This document shows positions 29,244 through 39,290 of a DNA stretch of 64,000 bases, piece by piece (position 1 is the stretch's first letter; the number at the start of each line of letters is the position of its first letter). The translations under genes and the position numbers were made by a program. Below the pieces are notes generated by a model. It saw only the letters and a list, made by a program, of their open reading frames with translations, was not told the DNA's origin and did not search any database. Origin of the DNA: Borrelia sp. A-FGy1 (lineage in GTDB: Bacteria; Spirochaetota; Spirochaetia; Borreliales; Borreliaceae); NCBI RefSeq assembly GCF_014084025.1, contig NZ_CP043682.1, forward strand, positions 525,582 through 589,581, read 5' to 3'.

Positions 29244-29939
29244 TTAATCTTTTCTTTGCCCTATAAATCTTAGTAAATATAGGAATAGATTTATGAAATC
29301 TAAGTAAAGTTTTAAAGAGGCAACGACTACCATTCTACTTTTGAGTTCTGTTCCATCTTCTAACATTCTATTCATTTTAGAAATATTTTGAACATCATAA
29401 GCTGTTAAACCTGTAAATAATATTACTCCTAACAGTGAGATTAAAAAGTTAAGTCCTGTACTTCTGAAGAATATATTAAAAATAGAAGCTATAATGATAC
29501 CCCATAAGCCCATAATAAAGTAACTTCCCATTTTTGTAAGGTCTGTACTTGTTGTATATCCATAAAAAGACATTGCAAGGAAAGTTAAAGAAGTAATTCC
29601 AAATGTATAAAATATTGAACCTTGAGTGTATATTAAAAACACAGAAGATAATGTTACCCCTGTTAATGCTGAGTACCCTAAGAAAAGAGCGGTTGCTGTG
29701 GTGCTTGATATTTTCTCAATGGCCCCACTTATTGCATAAACAAGTCCAAATTGTACAAGTATTATTGCCATGAATGACATTGGATTTGAGAAGATTATGG
29801 CTCTCATTATTGCATTTTCAGATGTTGTGTAGGCAAATACTGCAGATATTAAAAGACCAATTGCCATTAGTCCAAAAACTTGAGATAAGAATTTATTTTT
29901 TATTCTTATTTCTTGTTGATCTTGAGTTAGTTCAAACAT
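29244..29939 (-). CDS. Bax inhibitor-1 / YccA family membrane protein
   Basis: A 231-residue integral membrane protein with seven hydrophobic spans spread from residue 22 to 225 and few charges between them. Family-typical features are the N-terminal FLSQVFGLMAIGLLIS, the central SALTGVTLSSVFLIYT and the late FTGLTAYDVQNISKM segment, whose Asp is in the conserved pH-sensing region of BI-1 proteins. Family members are calcium leak channels or FtsH-interacting proteins; the role here is not known. AAGGAGGAATT precedes the ATG. It lies 15 bp after fusA on the same strand. Confidence 0.9.
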   Translation of the reverse strand: MFELTQDQQEIRIKNKFLSQVFGLMAIGLLISAVFAYTTSENAIMRAIIFSNPMSFMAIILVQFGLVYAISGAIEKISSTTATALFLGYSALTGVTLSSVFLIYTQGSIFYTFGITSLTFLAMSFYGYTTSTDLTKMGSYFIMGLWGIIIASIFNIFFRSTGLNFLISLLGVILFTGLTAYDVQNISKMNRMLEDGTELKSRMVVVASLKLYLDFINLFLYLLRFIGQRKD

Positions 29940-29954
29940 AATAATTCCTCCTTT

Positions 29955-32033
29955 TTATTTAGTTTTTTCGTTAAATTTTTTACATAATTCATCAAATATA
30001 GTGCTTGTAACTTTACCGTATCTTAGGAATTCCATTGAAAATTCAGCTTTTCCTTGTGTAGATGATCTTAAAATAGTCGAGAATCCAAACATTTCACTTA
30101 AAGGCACTTCAGCTTCAACTTTTGAGAAACTTCCCTCCTCAATAGATCCTAGAATTATACCTCTTCTTTGGTTTAAGAGACCAAACATATTCCCTTGAAA
30201 TTCTGTTGGTCCCTCAAGAGATACTTTCATTATTGGTTCAAGTATAGTGGGTTTTGCTTTGTTATATGCCTCTCTGAATGCTCCAATCGCTGCAAGTTGA
30301 AATGCAATGTCGGATGAGTCAACAATATGGTATTGTCCATCATTAATTGTAATCTTAATGCCTACAATTGGAAATCCGATTAAGGTACCTTTTTCCATAG
30401 CTTTTTGGAAGCCCTTATCACATGATGGAATATACTCTGTTGGAATTACTCCACCTTTTATGAGGCTTATGAATTCATAAGTTTTCCCTTCTGTGTCAAG
30501 TGGTTCTATAAATCCAGCAACTCTTCCAAATTGACCAGCTCCTCCTGATTGTTTTTTATGTGTATAATTGAATTCTGCTTTTCCTGTTATGGTTTCTCTA
30601 TATGCTACTTGTGGCATACCTGTATTGACTTCTGCTTTGAATTCTCTTCTCATCCTCTCAATGTAAACTTCTAGGTGTAATTCTCCCATACCTTGTATTA
30701 TTGTTTCGTTTGATTCGGGATCCACATACGTTTTAAAAGTAGGGTCTTCTTTAGTAAACCTACCGAGAGCCTTTGCCATGTTATCTGCTGATTTTTTATC
30801 TTTGGGTTTAATGGATAAAGATATTACTGGGTCTGGGATATACATTGAGGTCATTGAATAATTAATAGAAGGATCACAGAAAGTATCTCCAGATGAACAT
30901 TCTATCCCAAATAATGCAACAATATCTCCACTACTTCCAGATTCAATATCTTCAGTATTATTAGCATGCATTCTAATCAGTCTTCCAACCTTGAACTTTT
31001 TAGAGGTTCTTGAGTTTATAAGTTCTTGCCCTTTCTTTAAGGCTCCTTGATATATTCTAACATAAGTTAATTGTCCATATTGACCATCTTCTAACTTGAA
31101 TGCTAATGCCACAGTAGGCAAGGTATCATCAGGCACAAGGTTAATTTCTTTTTCATTGTTGTTTATGTCAAGTGCTACATTTTTAATATCATGGGGAGAG
31201 GGTAAAAATCTAGTTATAGCATCGAGTAGAAGTTGAACTCCTTTATTTTTGTAAGCAGATCCCATAAATACAGGGCAAAGTTTTAAAGCTAAAGTACCGG
31301 CTCTAACAGCATCATATATTACTTCCACACTAACATCTTTCCCTTCCATATGAAGTTCCATGAGTTCGTCATTAAAGTCAGACAAAGCATCAAGCATTAC
31401 TACTCTTTTTTCTTTTGCTTCTTTTAGTAGTTCATTAGGAATTTCTTTTTCTATAATTTTTGTTCCGTCTTTTCCTTCAAAGTAATAGGCTTTCATTAAA
31501 ATGAGATCTATAACTCCGAGATGTTTATCTTCAAGTCCGATTGGAATTTGCATTAAAACAGAGTTTAAGTTAAGCTTTTTTTTAAGCTGTTCTTTAACAT
31601 TAATAGGGTTTGCACCGGTTTTATCACATTTATTTATAAATGCAAGTCTTGGTACATTATATCTCTTTAGCTGCCTGTCAACTGTAATTGATTGAGATTG
31701 AACTCCTGCAACAGAGTCAAGGATAAGTATTGCTCCGTCTAGAACTCTAAGTGAACGCTCAACTTCAATAGTAAAGTCAACGTGACCCGGAGTATCAATG
31801 ATGTTTATAGGATAATCTTTCCATTCAACATGAGTTGCAGCTGATGCTATTGTAATTCCTCGTTCTCTTTCAAGTTCCATTGAGTCCATCGTTGCCCCGA
31901 CTCCATCTTTTCCTTTAACTTCATGGATGGCGTGTATTTTATTACAATAAAAAAGAATCCGTTCTGTGAGTGTAGTTTTTCCTGAATCAATATGAGCACT
32001 AATACCTATGTTTCGCAGTTTTTTATAGTCCAT
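29955..32033 (-). CDS. fusA: Translation elongation factor G
   Basis: GTPase that drives translocation on the ribosome. G motifs are visible: [18 protein letters not shown] (P-loop), [12 protein letters not shown] (switch I), [21 protein letters not shown]. Domain II follows near residue 290 and domains III-V to the end, with YIERMRREF and the domain IV loop region [11 protein letters not shown]. Length 692 is standard. Borrelia carries two EF-G homologues; published work on B. burgdorferi splits translocation and ribosome recycling between them. I believe this locus is the translocase, from memory. A GGAGG lies 11 bp before the ATG. Confidence 0.95.
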   Translation of the reverse strand: MDYKKLRNIGISAHIDSGKTTLTERILFYCNKIHAIHEVKGKDGVGATMDSMELERERGITIASAATHVEWKDYPINIIDTPGHVDFTIEVERSLRVLDGAILILDSVAGVQSQSITVDRQLKRYNVPRLAFINKCDKTGANPINVKEQLKKKLNLNSVLMQIPIGLEDKHLGVIDLILMKAYYFEGKDGTKIIEKEIPNELLKEAKEKRVVMLDALSDFNDELMELHMEGKDVSVEVIYDAVRAGTLALKLCPVFMGSAYKNKGVQLLLDAITRFLPSPHDIKNVALDINNNEKEINLVPDDTLPTVALAFKLEDGQYGQLTYVRIYQGALKKGQELINSRTSKKFKVGRLIRMHANNTEDIESGSSGDIVALFGIECSSGDTFCDPSINYSMTSMYIPDPVISLSIKPKDKKSADNMAKALGRFTKEDPTFKTYVDPESNETIIQGMGELHLEVYIERMRREFKAEVNTGMPQVAYRETITGKAEFNYTHKKQSGGAGQFGRVAGFIEPLDTEGKTYEFISLIKGGVIPTEYIPSCDKGFQKAMEKGTLIGFPIVGIKITINDGQYHIVDSSDIAFQLAAIGAFREAYNKAKPTILEPIMKVSLEGPTEFQGNMFGLLNQRRGIILGSIEEGSFSKVEAEVPLSEMFGFSTILRSSTQGKAEFSMEFLRYGKVTSTIFDELCKKFNEKTK

Positions 32034-32393
32034 GGGACATTTTTCCTCCTAAGTTTGCATAATAGAAAACTAATTGCCATTGATTATTTTACATGATTTT
32101 TTTCAAAAAAGCTATTTTAACTGTGTTAAGTAAGAAGTTTGAATTAAGATTAAAGTGTTAGTAGTTATAAATGGTCATTATAAAACTGTAGTTTAGAGAA
32201 GGGTATTGTTATAGTAATTAATTTGTTTTTAGTTATCTTGACTAAATTTTATTAAAAATATAAGATTTGTTGACAGGAATATAGCATTTAGTAAATTTTG
32301 ATTTTATTGATTAAGATTTTTTATTTAATGAATTTACTCTTTCTTTACTTTATATTTTATACTCCTAAGAATAACCATTTGGAGGGTATAAGT

Positions 32394-32621
32394 TTGAATA
32401 CTTTAACAATATCTCATGAGTTGAGTAAAATATGTCAAGTTGATTATGACTCTGCTTTGGCTGAGCTTTCTGTATTTTTTAAAGACGGAAGAGCTTACAA
32501 ATATTTTAAGATTGAACCAAGGCATTTTAATATAATCTCTAAGCTTGTTCAAGAGAGAAAATCAGTTGGCAAATATTTAACAGAGCATATATTTAACAAA
32601 TATGATCAAGAAAAGCTTTAA
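32394..32621 (+). CDS. KTSC domain protein (small)
   Basis: I place the start at TTG 32394, preceded by GGAGGG (32381-32386), which gives a 75-residue protein; an upstream start at 32298 would add a hydrophobic stretch without a ribosome site. The protein is essentially one KTSC domain: VDYDSALAELSVFFKDGRAY followed by KYFKIEPRHFNIISKLVQ and SVGKYLTEHIFNKY. KTSC domains occur alone or fused to lysyl-tRNA synthetases and are thought to bind nucleic acid; the function is unproved. A strong terminator follows immediately, so it is likely a monocistronic gene. Confidence 0.8.
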   Translation: MNTLTISHELSKICQVDYDSALAELSVFFKDGRAYKYFKIEPRHFNIISKLVQERKSVGKYLTEHIFNKYDQEKL

Positions 32622-32633
32622 TTTTAGTTAGTA

Positions 32634-32667
32634 AAGAAGGGTTTCTAGTATTCTAGGAACCCTTCTT
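32634..32667 (+). terminator. Intrinsic terminator, 15-bp stem
   Basis: Downstream of the KTSC gene the left arm (32634-32648, ending CTAG) pairs over 15 bp with the right arm (32653-32667, starting CTAGG) around a TATT loop, with one G-U pair. An AT-rich tail (ATTATTTATTTACTT) follows. It is the cleanest hairpin terminator in the window and would stop the KTSC transcript. Confidence 0.85.
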
Positions 32668-32812
32668 ATTTATTTACTTACTGTTTAAATTTAGTGTTAT
32701 TTTAAATATTTAAAGAGAAAAAGTTTTTAAATGTTGAATTGAACTTTATTAGCATAAGATATATTATTATAAGTAGTTAAGTATTGTGGTTTATATGGTA
32801 AAGGTAGAAGAT

Positions 32813-33898
32813 ATGAAAAAGGTTTTAATTATTGTAATTATGTTTTTGTGTATGGAGATTTCTTTTGCTAAGGTTTTTTACTTCTCGGCAGGCGTTAATT
32901 TTCAGGTTAGTCTTGAATCACTTTTTTTATTTAATAGAGATACTGGTACAGTATTAGATAATTGGCTAAGTATGAGATTATTTTCTATCTTGAGAGATTT
33001 TAAAAATAGAGCTATACCTCGTTTTAATGTATTTGTTAATAGTGCTACTACTATTTATAAATCTTATTTGGAAAATTATGATTCTGTTCTCAGTATACTT
33101 AATAGATTAAAAGTTTTACAAATAGCAGATATTTTTGAAGTTAATTTATCTTATTTAAAAGATATTAAATCTATTTTAGCTAATGCCCATGAACTTAGAG
33201 AAATTTTTTTTAAATTAAGTAAGTTAAATGTAGGTACTTTGATTGAAAGGTTAGATAGAACTAGTGGAATTAGAATTAAAAAATTTTTATCACAATTAGG
33301 CGAGACATCCAAGCATGCTGTTGAGTTGAAAGAAATGGTATTTAATCAATTGGATGAATTTGGAATTGGTAGTTCAGATGATTTTTTTGCATTATTAAGT
33401 GGAATTTCTACTCCAAAAAGTGTTTTAAATAATGCTCTTAGAAAGAAGTTATCTCCTTTGTTTAGTACTGGTCTTCAGGGATATTTTCAAGTTGGTATGC
33501 CTATTGTAAATAGCGATTTTTATTTTGGATTTGAACTTGGGTTTGGTATGAATTTGGGAAGAGCGTTAGCACCTCATGTTGGATTTTTAAGGGATTATTC
33601 ATCTGATGATTTGGGTTTTGGGATAATGCCAAGACTTTTTTTAAAGTACGATATTTATTATATAGCTACTGCTCTTTTTGTGGGTTTTAGTGATAAATCT
33701 TTAGTATTAGATCCTATTTATGTGGGTAATTTGATTAGTGACGATAAAATAACTAGTTCTTTTAATGTTATTGAGACAGGATTTAGATTAAGGTTGGCAT
33801 TTCTTAATTTAGAAACATCGGGATTGTTTTCTATTAGTGATTTTAAATATAGAGACTTAAGACTTGGACTTGGATTTGAGATTCCAATAATTATTTAA
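32813..33898 (+). CDS. Exported outer-membrane-like protein with C-terminal barrel-type region
   Basis: I set the start at ATG 32813 (MKKVLIIVIMFLCMEISFAK), after GGTAGAAG; an in-frame start at 32786 lacks a ribosome site. A signal peptide of about 20 residues is followed by a helical middle (about 40-215) and a C-terminal part (about 225-361) with alternating aromatic beta strands: FYFGFELGFGMNLG, LFLKYDIYYIATALFVGF, DLRLGLGFEIPIII. The C-terminal half aligns block by block with the gene at 34598, so the two are paralogues. It resembles DUF3996-type Borrelia proteins. An outer-membrane location is inferred. Confidence 0.8.
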   Translation: MKKVLIIVIMFLCMEISFAKVFYFSAGVNFQVSLESLFLFNRDTGTVLDNWLSMRLFSILRDFKNRAIPRFNVFVNSATTIYKSYLENYDSVLSILNRLKVLQIADIFEVNLSYLKDIKSILANAHELREIFFKLSKLNVGTLIERLDRTSGIRIKKFLSQLGETSKHAVELKEMVFNQLDEFGIGSSDDFFALLSGISTPKSVLNNALRKKLSPLFSTGLQGYFQVGMPIVNSDFYFGFELGFGMNLGRALAPHVGFLRDYSSDDLGFGIMPRLFLKYDIYYIATALFVGFSDKSLVLDPIYVGNLISDDKITSSFNVIETGFRLRLAFLNLETSGLFSISDFKYRDLRLGLGFEIPIII

Positions 33899-33968
33899 GT
33901 TTTTATTTGTTTAGTATTTAATTTTAATATATAATGACCTATCCAAATGGATAATATTTATATCTTTT

Positions 33969-34502
33969 ATGTATAAAGTGTTTTTTATTTTATATTTTTG
34001 TTTGTTATTATCTTGTAATTCTCTTTCTAGGGAATATCAGGATATTTCAGACGAGTATTATAAGCTCGCCAAATTAAATGAGAATCTTGGTAATAATAAG
34101 GCTTCTGTATCCCTTTATGAGAAGTCTATTAAATTTAATTCTAATTTAAATAATGCATCTAGTTATAATTTTATTTTAGCTTATATAAATTTGAAAAAAT
34201 ATGATGAAGCTGAACTTAGACTTGGATCTTTAATGGAAAGTGATCCTAACAATATTTTGTTGATTAATTTAAAAGCTTATTTGTTTTTAAAAAAGAAAAA
34301 TTTGGAAGATTCTTTAAGCTTATATTTAAAGACGTTAGAAGTTGCTCCTTCTAATAAGGAAGCACTATTCAATATTTTTTACATTTGTCATTTAAGGAAT
34401 GACAAGGAAAATGCAAAAAAATATATATTGAAGTATAGAGAATTAAATTATTTGATACCCTCTAATGCAAGTGACATAGTTTCTTCTATCTTAGAGAATT
34501 GA
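33969..34502 (+). CDS. TPR-repeat lipoprotein
   Basis: A 177-residue protein with signal peptide and lipobox (FFILYFCLLLSCNS; Cys near residue 17), so probably lipidated and exported. Residues 25-165 hold three to four TPR-like helix pairs, such as NKASVSLYEKSIKFN and DSLSLYLKTLEVAPSNKEALFN. It sits between two paralogous exported barrel-like proteins, which suggests it may assist or anchor an envelope complex with them; that is context only. No strong ribosome site is visible before ATG 33969. Confidence 0.85.
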   Translation: MYKVFFILYFCLLLSCNSLSREYQDISDEYYKLAKLNENLGNNKASVSLYEKSIKFNSNLNNASSYNFILAYINLKKYDEAELRLGSLMESDPNNILLINLKAYLFLKKKNLEDSLSLYLKTLEVAPSNKEALFNIFYICHLRNDKENAKKYILKYRELNYLIPSNASDIVSSILEN

Positions 34503-34597
34503 GTTTAAAAGATGGGTTTTATGATATAATTAGCCAGTATTTATTGTATCAATTTTGATATAATAAATTGTTTAAATATCTTGGAGGGTCAGTTAAC

Positions 34598-35230
34598 ATG
34601 AGGGCGAAGATTTTGTTTTTGAGTCTTCTTATATTTATTTCAATTAATGCTTTTTCAGACACCACTTTTGAGCTTAATCTTGGGATTGGACTAGACATAC
34701 CAGTTAGTATTATTTCAAACTTTTATAATACAGCTGTAGATTTGGGAAATAAATTGAAAACAGATGTAGTTTCAGTTGAGAGAAAGCAAATAGTAAAAGA
34801 ATTTTCAGATATGGTTAATGTTGCTAAGACTGGTTTAAATTATGGGGGTCATGCACAAATGGGAGCGAGATTTGATGATCTTTTCTCACTTGGGTTTGAG
34901 CTTGGATTTGATTTTAATGTATTTCATGCAATAAATCGTTCTGGACAATTAAGCGATAGGGTTTCCTTTATTGGATCATTAGAACCTCGAATTTATACAA
35001 AATTAGATTTTTTTATTGGTGCTGTTGCACTTTTTACTGGTCCTAGATTGAATATGGCTACTTGGGTTAAGGATTCTATTTTAGATGAATTTGGTATTTT
35101 TTCATGGGATTTAGGTGGAAGAATTGTATTTTCTTTCTTAATGCTTGAGGCATTTTATAGTTGGAATATTAAGAATAATGTGTTTTCTGACTTAAAAGTT
35201 GGGCTAGGATTTGAATTCGGAATTATATAG
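34598..35230 (+). CDS. Exported outer-membrane-like protein, paralogue of the 32.8-kb gene
   Basis: The start is ATG 34598 (MRAKILFLSLLIFISINAFS), with GGAGGG 10 bp upstream; an in-frame TTG at 34568 overlaps nothing useful. After the signal peptide the 190-residue mature part is beta-rich, with FSLGFELGFDFNVF, RIYTKLDFFIGAVALFTG and a C-terminal DLKVGLGFEFGII, ending in an aliphatic residue as many barrel proteins do. The layout and terminal motif match the gene at 32813 but without its long helical insert. DUF3996-like; a beta-barrel outer-membrane protein is likely but unproved. Confidence 0.8.
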   Translation: MRAKILFLSLLIFISINAFSDTTFELNLGIGLDIPVSIISNFYNTAVDLGNKLKTDVVSVERKQIVKEFSDMVNVAKTGLNYGGHAQMGARFDDLFSLGFELGFDFNVFHAINRSGQLSDRVSFIGSLEPRIYTKLDFFIGAVALFTGPRLNMATWVKDSILDEFGIFSWDLGGRIVFSFLMLEAFYSWNIKNNVFSDLKVGLGFEFGII

Positions 35231-35418
35231 AACATTATTGGGTAACTTAAATAATTTTTTGTATTAATTTAGAATAATTAATTTATTAATGTGTTTTCTT
35301 AATAAAAGGGCTCTTTTATTGTCTTGGCTTTAAGCGTCTTCTTTAGTTTTATGTGAATTTTTATTAAGTATAATATAAAATGTAAGAAAGATTTTATTTA
35401 ATTAGGGAGTTTGTAAAA

Positions 35419-36639
35419 TTGAGTTTGCTTATTAAAAAATCAATAGGCATTATTGCTTGTCCTGGTGGAAAGGTATTTGCTAATAAAATAGTTGATGAAC
35501 TTAAAAAGATATTTCTATATTCTGAAAAGCATATTATTGAAAAAATCTCTGAGACTTCTGATTCTTTAAAAGAAGATATTTTAAAACTAGAAGGAATTTT
35601 ACCTCCTTTTTTGGAAGGACTTGAGTTTTCTAGTATGGGAGTTGATGAAGACATGGCAATTCCTGTAAAGTTTGTTAAATTTGCTAATGGTGAATTTAAA
35701 TCGGAGATTTTAAAAACTATAAGGAATAAAGATATTTTTATTGTTCAAGATGTTTCTAATACTTCTCCAGTTAATGTAAATGGTAATGAAAAGGTAATAA
35801 TGACTATTAATGATCATATGATGAATTTAATGACTACGGTAGATGCATGTATTCAAGCTAAAGCTAATTCTGTAAGTGTTATTGTTCCTTCTTATCCTTA
35901 TTCAAGGCAAGATAAAAAACATTCAAGGGAGGGATTAACAGCAAGTCTCTTTGGTAGGTTTTTAGAAGAATTAGGAGTTAAACATATTTTAACCTTGGAT
36001 ATTCATTCAAAAGCTATTGAAAATGTTTTTAGAAGGGCATATTTTGAGAATTTAAATGTATCTTATGAAATTTTTGAAGCCCTGGCTGAGTTAATAGATA
36101 TTAAAGATTTAGACTTAGTCGTTGTTTCGCCAGATACAGGAGCTGTTAATAGAAATAAATTTTTTGCGTCTAATCTTAAGAGGCCCTTAGCTTTACTTTA
36201 TAAAGAAAGAGATTATTCAAGAGTAGTACACAGTGTCAGTGATTCCAATATATCTGTTACTAAGCTTCTAGGAGATGTCGAGGGTAAAAATGTTTTTATG
36301 AGTGATGATATGCTAGCTACTGGTGGAACTTTTATTAAGGCTATGAAATTACTCAAAAGCATGGGGGCTAAGAAGATTATATGTGCAATAAGTTTACCAT
36401 TTTTCAATGGAGATGCTATTAGATATTTTGATAAAGCTTATGAGGAAGGGTATTTTTACAAAATCATTGGAACAAATGCGGTTTATAATGATTCTGAACT
36501 TATAAATAAACCTTGGTATTACGAAGCTAATGTTGCGCATATTTTTGCAGGTGCAATTTTTGCAATTCACAATAGAATTAGTTTACAAAAAATTCTTGAT
36601 AGAAGTGATGATATTCAAAATTTAATTTCAAAGAGATAA
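35419..36639 (+). CDS. prs: Ribose-phosphate pyrophosphokinase, long divergent form
   Basis: Makes PRPP from ribose 5-phosphate and ATP for nucleotide metabolism. Motifs: PSYPYSRQDKKHSREGLTAS near residue 160, LTLDIHSKAIE near 195 (metal-binding His/Asp), and the PRPP loop MSDDMLATGGTFIKA near 295. At 406 residues it is about 90 longer than class I enzymes, with an N-terminal acidic insert (about 25-75) and a C-terminal extension. Such long forms are common in spirochaetes, in my memory. The start is TTG 35419 with TAGGGAG upstream. It is followed 4 bp later by the FGGY kinase gene. Confidence 0.9.
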   Translation: MSLLIKKSIGIIACPGGKVFANKIVDELKKIFLYSEKHIIEKISETSDSLKEDILKLEGILPPFLEGLEFSSMGVDEDMAIPVKFVKFANGEFKSEILKTIRNKDIFIVQDVSNTSPVNVNGNEKVIMTINDHMMNLMTTVDACIQAKANSVSVIVPSYPYSRQDKKHSREGLTASLFGRFLEELGVKHILTLDIHSKAIENVFRRAYFENLNVSYEIFEALAELIDIKDLDLVVVSPDTGAVNRNKFFASNLKRPLALLYKERDYSRVVHSVSDSNISVTKLLGDVEGKNVFMSDDMLATGGTFIKAMKLLKSMGAKKIICAISLPFFNGDAIRYFDKAYEEGYFYKIIGTNAVYNDSELINKPWYYEANVAHIFAGAIFAIHNRISLQKILDRSDDIQNLISKR

Positions 36640-36643
36640 TTTT

Positions 36644-38014
36644 ATGAATGTGCTAAGTATTGATATTGGCACTAGTACTTTAAAATCTGCTTTACTCAAT
36701 TCTAATTGTGGAGTTTTAGAAAGTTTTGATGTAAACTATTTTGATTATTTTTGTGTTGATTTTGAAAATTTTGATTACAGAATATGGGTTTTTGCTTTAA
36801 AAAAGGTATTTTCTAGTTTTAGACATAAGAGCGTAGATTGTATTTCTATTAGTGGTATCTCTCCATGTTTAATAGCTCTTGATTCAAATTTTTTTCCTTT
36901 AGATGTTTTACATTGGAATTCTTCTAAGGTAGTTAGTGGTTTTAAAGGTAAATCAGCTTTTTTGCCCTTTGTTCTTAGTACACTTGAAAGAGGAATTTAT
37001 GACAAAGTGAGTTATTTTGTATCTTGTTTTGAATATTTTATTTATTTACTTACAGACAATCTTATTACAAGCTATCCAAGTTCAGCCTATATCCCTTTTA
37101 TCTGGAGTGATATTGAGATAAGAAAATATAAGCTTGACAAAAATAAATTTCCTCCTTTTTTAAGGATGGGAGAGAGTGCTGGTAGGGTTACTATTAATGC
37201 TAGTATTAAATTTGGAATTAAAAGTGGAATAGAGGTAATTAATGCTGGAATGGATTATTTAAGTGTTCTTGTTGGAAGTGGTGCGTTTTACCCTGGTGTT
37301 TTGTCAAACAGAACAGGAACAAGTGAAGGTTTTAATTTGGTCTCAGATGAGTGTTTAACAGGGTTTTCTATGCAATATCCTTATTTTTTAGATAATTTGT
37401 TTGTTATAGGAAGAATAGTTCCTTCTGGATATTTATTGCAGTTACTTAAGGATAGATTTTTTGAGAAAAGAAAATCTTTTAAAGAATTTTTTGAAGAAAT
37501 ATCTAAGGTAAATTTTCATTCTATAAGTGATATTTATTTTTATAGAAGCAAAAAGGAAATTTTTTCTGACTATGCTTTAGTAGATTCTCAAATAAAGGAA
37601 GATTTAAATAAAGGTATTTTGGGTAAATTAGAAAGTCCTTTACAGATAGGAATTGCAATCCTTGAATCTTCTTATTTTGCTTTTTATAATAGATTGTTAC
37701 AGTTTAAATCTTTTGGAAAGAAGATATTGGATATTTTTGTTAGTGGTTCTAATTCGGATAATTTGTTCTTAAATGAACTGAAAGCTAATATTATTGGTAG
37801 AGATTTAAAGATTTTTGAATTTAAGCATTCAGAGATTATCGGTAATTCAATTTTGGCTTTTTATTATTTAAAAGAATTTGAAACGCTAGAAAAAGCATTT
37901 GACAAAATTGCTAAATTTAAAAAGATAATACTGTGTAACACTAGCCTTCATTATATTTATGTAGAAAAATATCAAAAATATGTTTCAAACTTTGATTTAT
38001 TTATTGATAGTTAA
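36644..38014 (+). CDS. FGGY-family carbohydrate kinase (xylulokinase-like)
   Basis: ATP-dependent sugar kinase. The N-terminal phosphate loop is LSIDIGTSTLKSALLN and the catalytic Asp appears in INAGMDYLSVLVGSG near residue 205, followed by the NRTGTSEGFN adenosine loop. A late DIFVSGSNSDNLF motif closes the ATP site. Length 456 is slightly short for xylulokinases (about 490). I recall this locus being annotated as xylulokinase, but the true substrate cannot be read from sequence. Its 3' end overlaps the convergent SPOR gene by 18 bp. Confidence 0.85.
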   Translation: MNVLSIDIGTSTLKSALLNSNCGVLESFDVNYFDYFCVDFENFDYRIWVFALKKVFSSFRHKSVDCISISGISPCLIALDSNFFPLDVLHWNSSKVVSGFKGKSAFLPFVLSTLERGIYDKVSYFVSCFEYFIYLLTDNLITSYPSSAYIPFIWSDIEIRKYKLDKNKFPPFLRMGESAGRVTINASIKFGIKSGIEVINAGMDYLSVLVGSGAFYPGVLSNRTGTSEGFNLVSDECLTGFSMQYPYFLDNLFVIGRIVPSGYLLQLLKDRFFEKRKSFKEFFEEISKVNFHSISDIYFYRSKKEIFSDYALVDSQIKEDLNKGILGKLESPLQIGIAILESSYFAFYNRLLQFKSFGKKILDIFVSGSNSDNLFLNELKANIIGRDLKIFEFKHSEIIGNSILAFYYLKEFETLEKAFDKIAKFKKIILCNTSLHYIYVEKYQKYVSNFDLFIDS

Positions 38015-38695
38015 AATGTAAGCATCTTTAAATACATTTGATGTTGATATTTTTCTTAAGTCAGATTTTGCATCTGATATATTTTTATAAGGTCCAGATC
38101 TAACTCTGTAGATATCTTTTTCATTTACTGTTGCGGAATAGATTTTTGCATTTATTTTGTATTTCATTAATTCTTGAATGTTATTGTCAGCAGAAACAGG
38201 ATCTGATAGTGATACAAATTGTATGTAATATTCTTTATTAGGGTCATATTTATTTTCAATTTTATTATAAGCTTTCTCTTTTATGCCCTTTTTTATCTTT
38301 GCAATAGTTTTTGGTTTTTGATATGTTTCCTTTTTATGTTTTTTTGTTGCTTTGTTTTGTTTTATGACTTGTAATTCTTTTTTATTATTAGAGTTTTGAT
38401 TATCAGTATTCCTATTACTATCCAAACTTTTATTTTTTTTAAGATCTTTTGTAAGATCAATTATAATTTCATTTGGATTGTCAGTTATTTTTAATGTTTC
38501 TTCGGTGTTTTCATTTTCTGTGTCTTTGTTTCCTTCTATTTCTTCTAAAATAATATTTTTACTTGCAATATCAGAGGCTAGGTTTTTGTTTGGGAAGAAA
38601 ATAATTATTCCAAGAAATATTATTGTACAAACAGCTATAATTGAAGTAAGTGCTACTAAAAATCCTTTGTTATTATTTTCATTCAAATCTTTCAT
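37997..38695 (-). CDS. Inner-membrane SPOR-domain protein
   Basis: A bitopic membrane protein: short cytoplasmic tail, one span at about residues 13-34 (FLVALTSIIAVCTIIFLGII), a low-complexity linker rich in Asn, Lys and Glu, and a C-terminal SPOR domain (about 155-230) with YYIQFVSLSDPVSADNNIQE, then KIYSATVNEKDIYRVRSGPY. SPOR domains bind denuded septal peptidoglycan, so it likely localises at division sites. It is the last gene of the cheY-fliS-orf-polA-coaE operon and overlaps coaE by 17 bp. Confidence 0.88.
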   Translation of the reverse strand: MKDLNENNNKGFLVALTSIIAVCTIIFLGIIIFFPNKNLASDIASKNIILEEIEGNKDTENENTEETLKITDNPNEIIIDLTKDLKKNKSLDSNRNTDNQNSNNKKELQVIKQNKATKKHKKETYQKPKTIAKIKKGIKEKAYNKIENKYDPNKEYYIQFVSLSDPVSADNNIQELMKYKINAKIYSATVNEKDIYRVRSGPYKNISDAKSDLRKISTSNVFKDAYILTINK

Positions 38696-39290
38696 TTATG
38701 ACCTCTTTCATTTTTGTTTTAATCTTTTTTTTTAGATAACTATAACTCTTATTGTTAATTATATTTATTATTTTTAAATTTAGAGTATTTTTATTAAAAA
38801 AAATGCATTTTTGCTGATTAAGGATTTTCATAATTAAATTATCTTCAAGATTGCGCTTTATTTTTAGTCTTGTTTTTATTACAGAATCACTTGCTTTTAT
38901 TACAAATATGTATCTACAGAATTGCTCAAGATCTAACTTGAAAAGTAATGCAGCATTTATAATGATTTTATCAAATTTGTTTTTTAATATTATTCTTTCT
39001 ACTTCTTTTTGTATAAAGGGATGTGTTATTGCTTCTAGATTTTGTAGCTTTTTTTTATCGTTAAAAACGATTTTTCTAATTTTTAATCTTTCTATTTCAT
39101 TTTTATTATTGAGTATTTGTTCACCGAATACCTTTACTATTTGTTTTTGTTTTTCATATAGTGCTATGTGACCAATTTTATCTACATTTATTTCATGATA
39201 TCCATATTCACTTATAATTATTTTTGAAACAGTATCTTTTCCAGCTGATATTCTTCCAGTTATGCCAATTATGGATGTAATTCGCCCCAT
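38679..39290 (-). CDS. coaE: Dephospho-CoA kinase
   Basis: Final step of CoA synthesis: phosphorylates the 3'-hydroxyl of dephospho-CoA. The P-loop is IIGITGRISAGKDTVSK (residues 7-20). The DKIGHIALY segment near residue 37 and ITHPFIQKEVERII near 90 match the family's substrate region. Length 203 is normal. The ATG lies inside the end of polA (22-bp overlap), and the SPOR gene starts inside coaE, so all three are read from one message. CoaX at 17.1 kb is the first enzyme of the same pathway. Confidence 0.93.
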   Translation of the reverse strand: MGRITSIIGITGRISAGKDTVSKIIISEYGYHEINVDKIGHIALYEKQKQIVKVFGEQILNNKNEIERLKIRKIVFNDKKKLQNLEAITHPFIQKEVERIILKNKFDKIIINAALLFKLDLEQFCRYIFVIKASDSVIKTRLKIKRNLEDNLIMKILNQQKCIFFNKNTLNLKIINIINNKSYSYLKKKIKTKMKEVINERFE

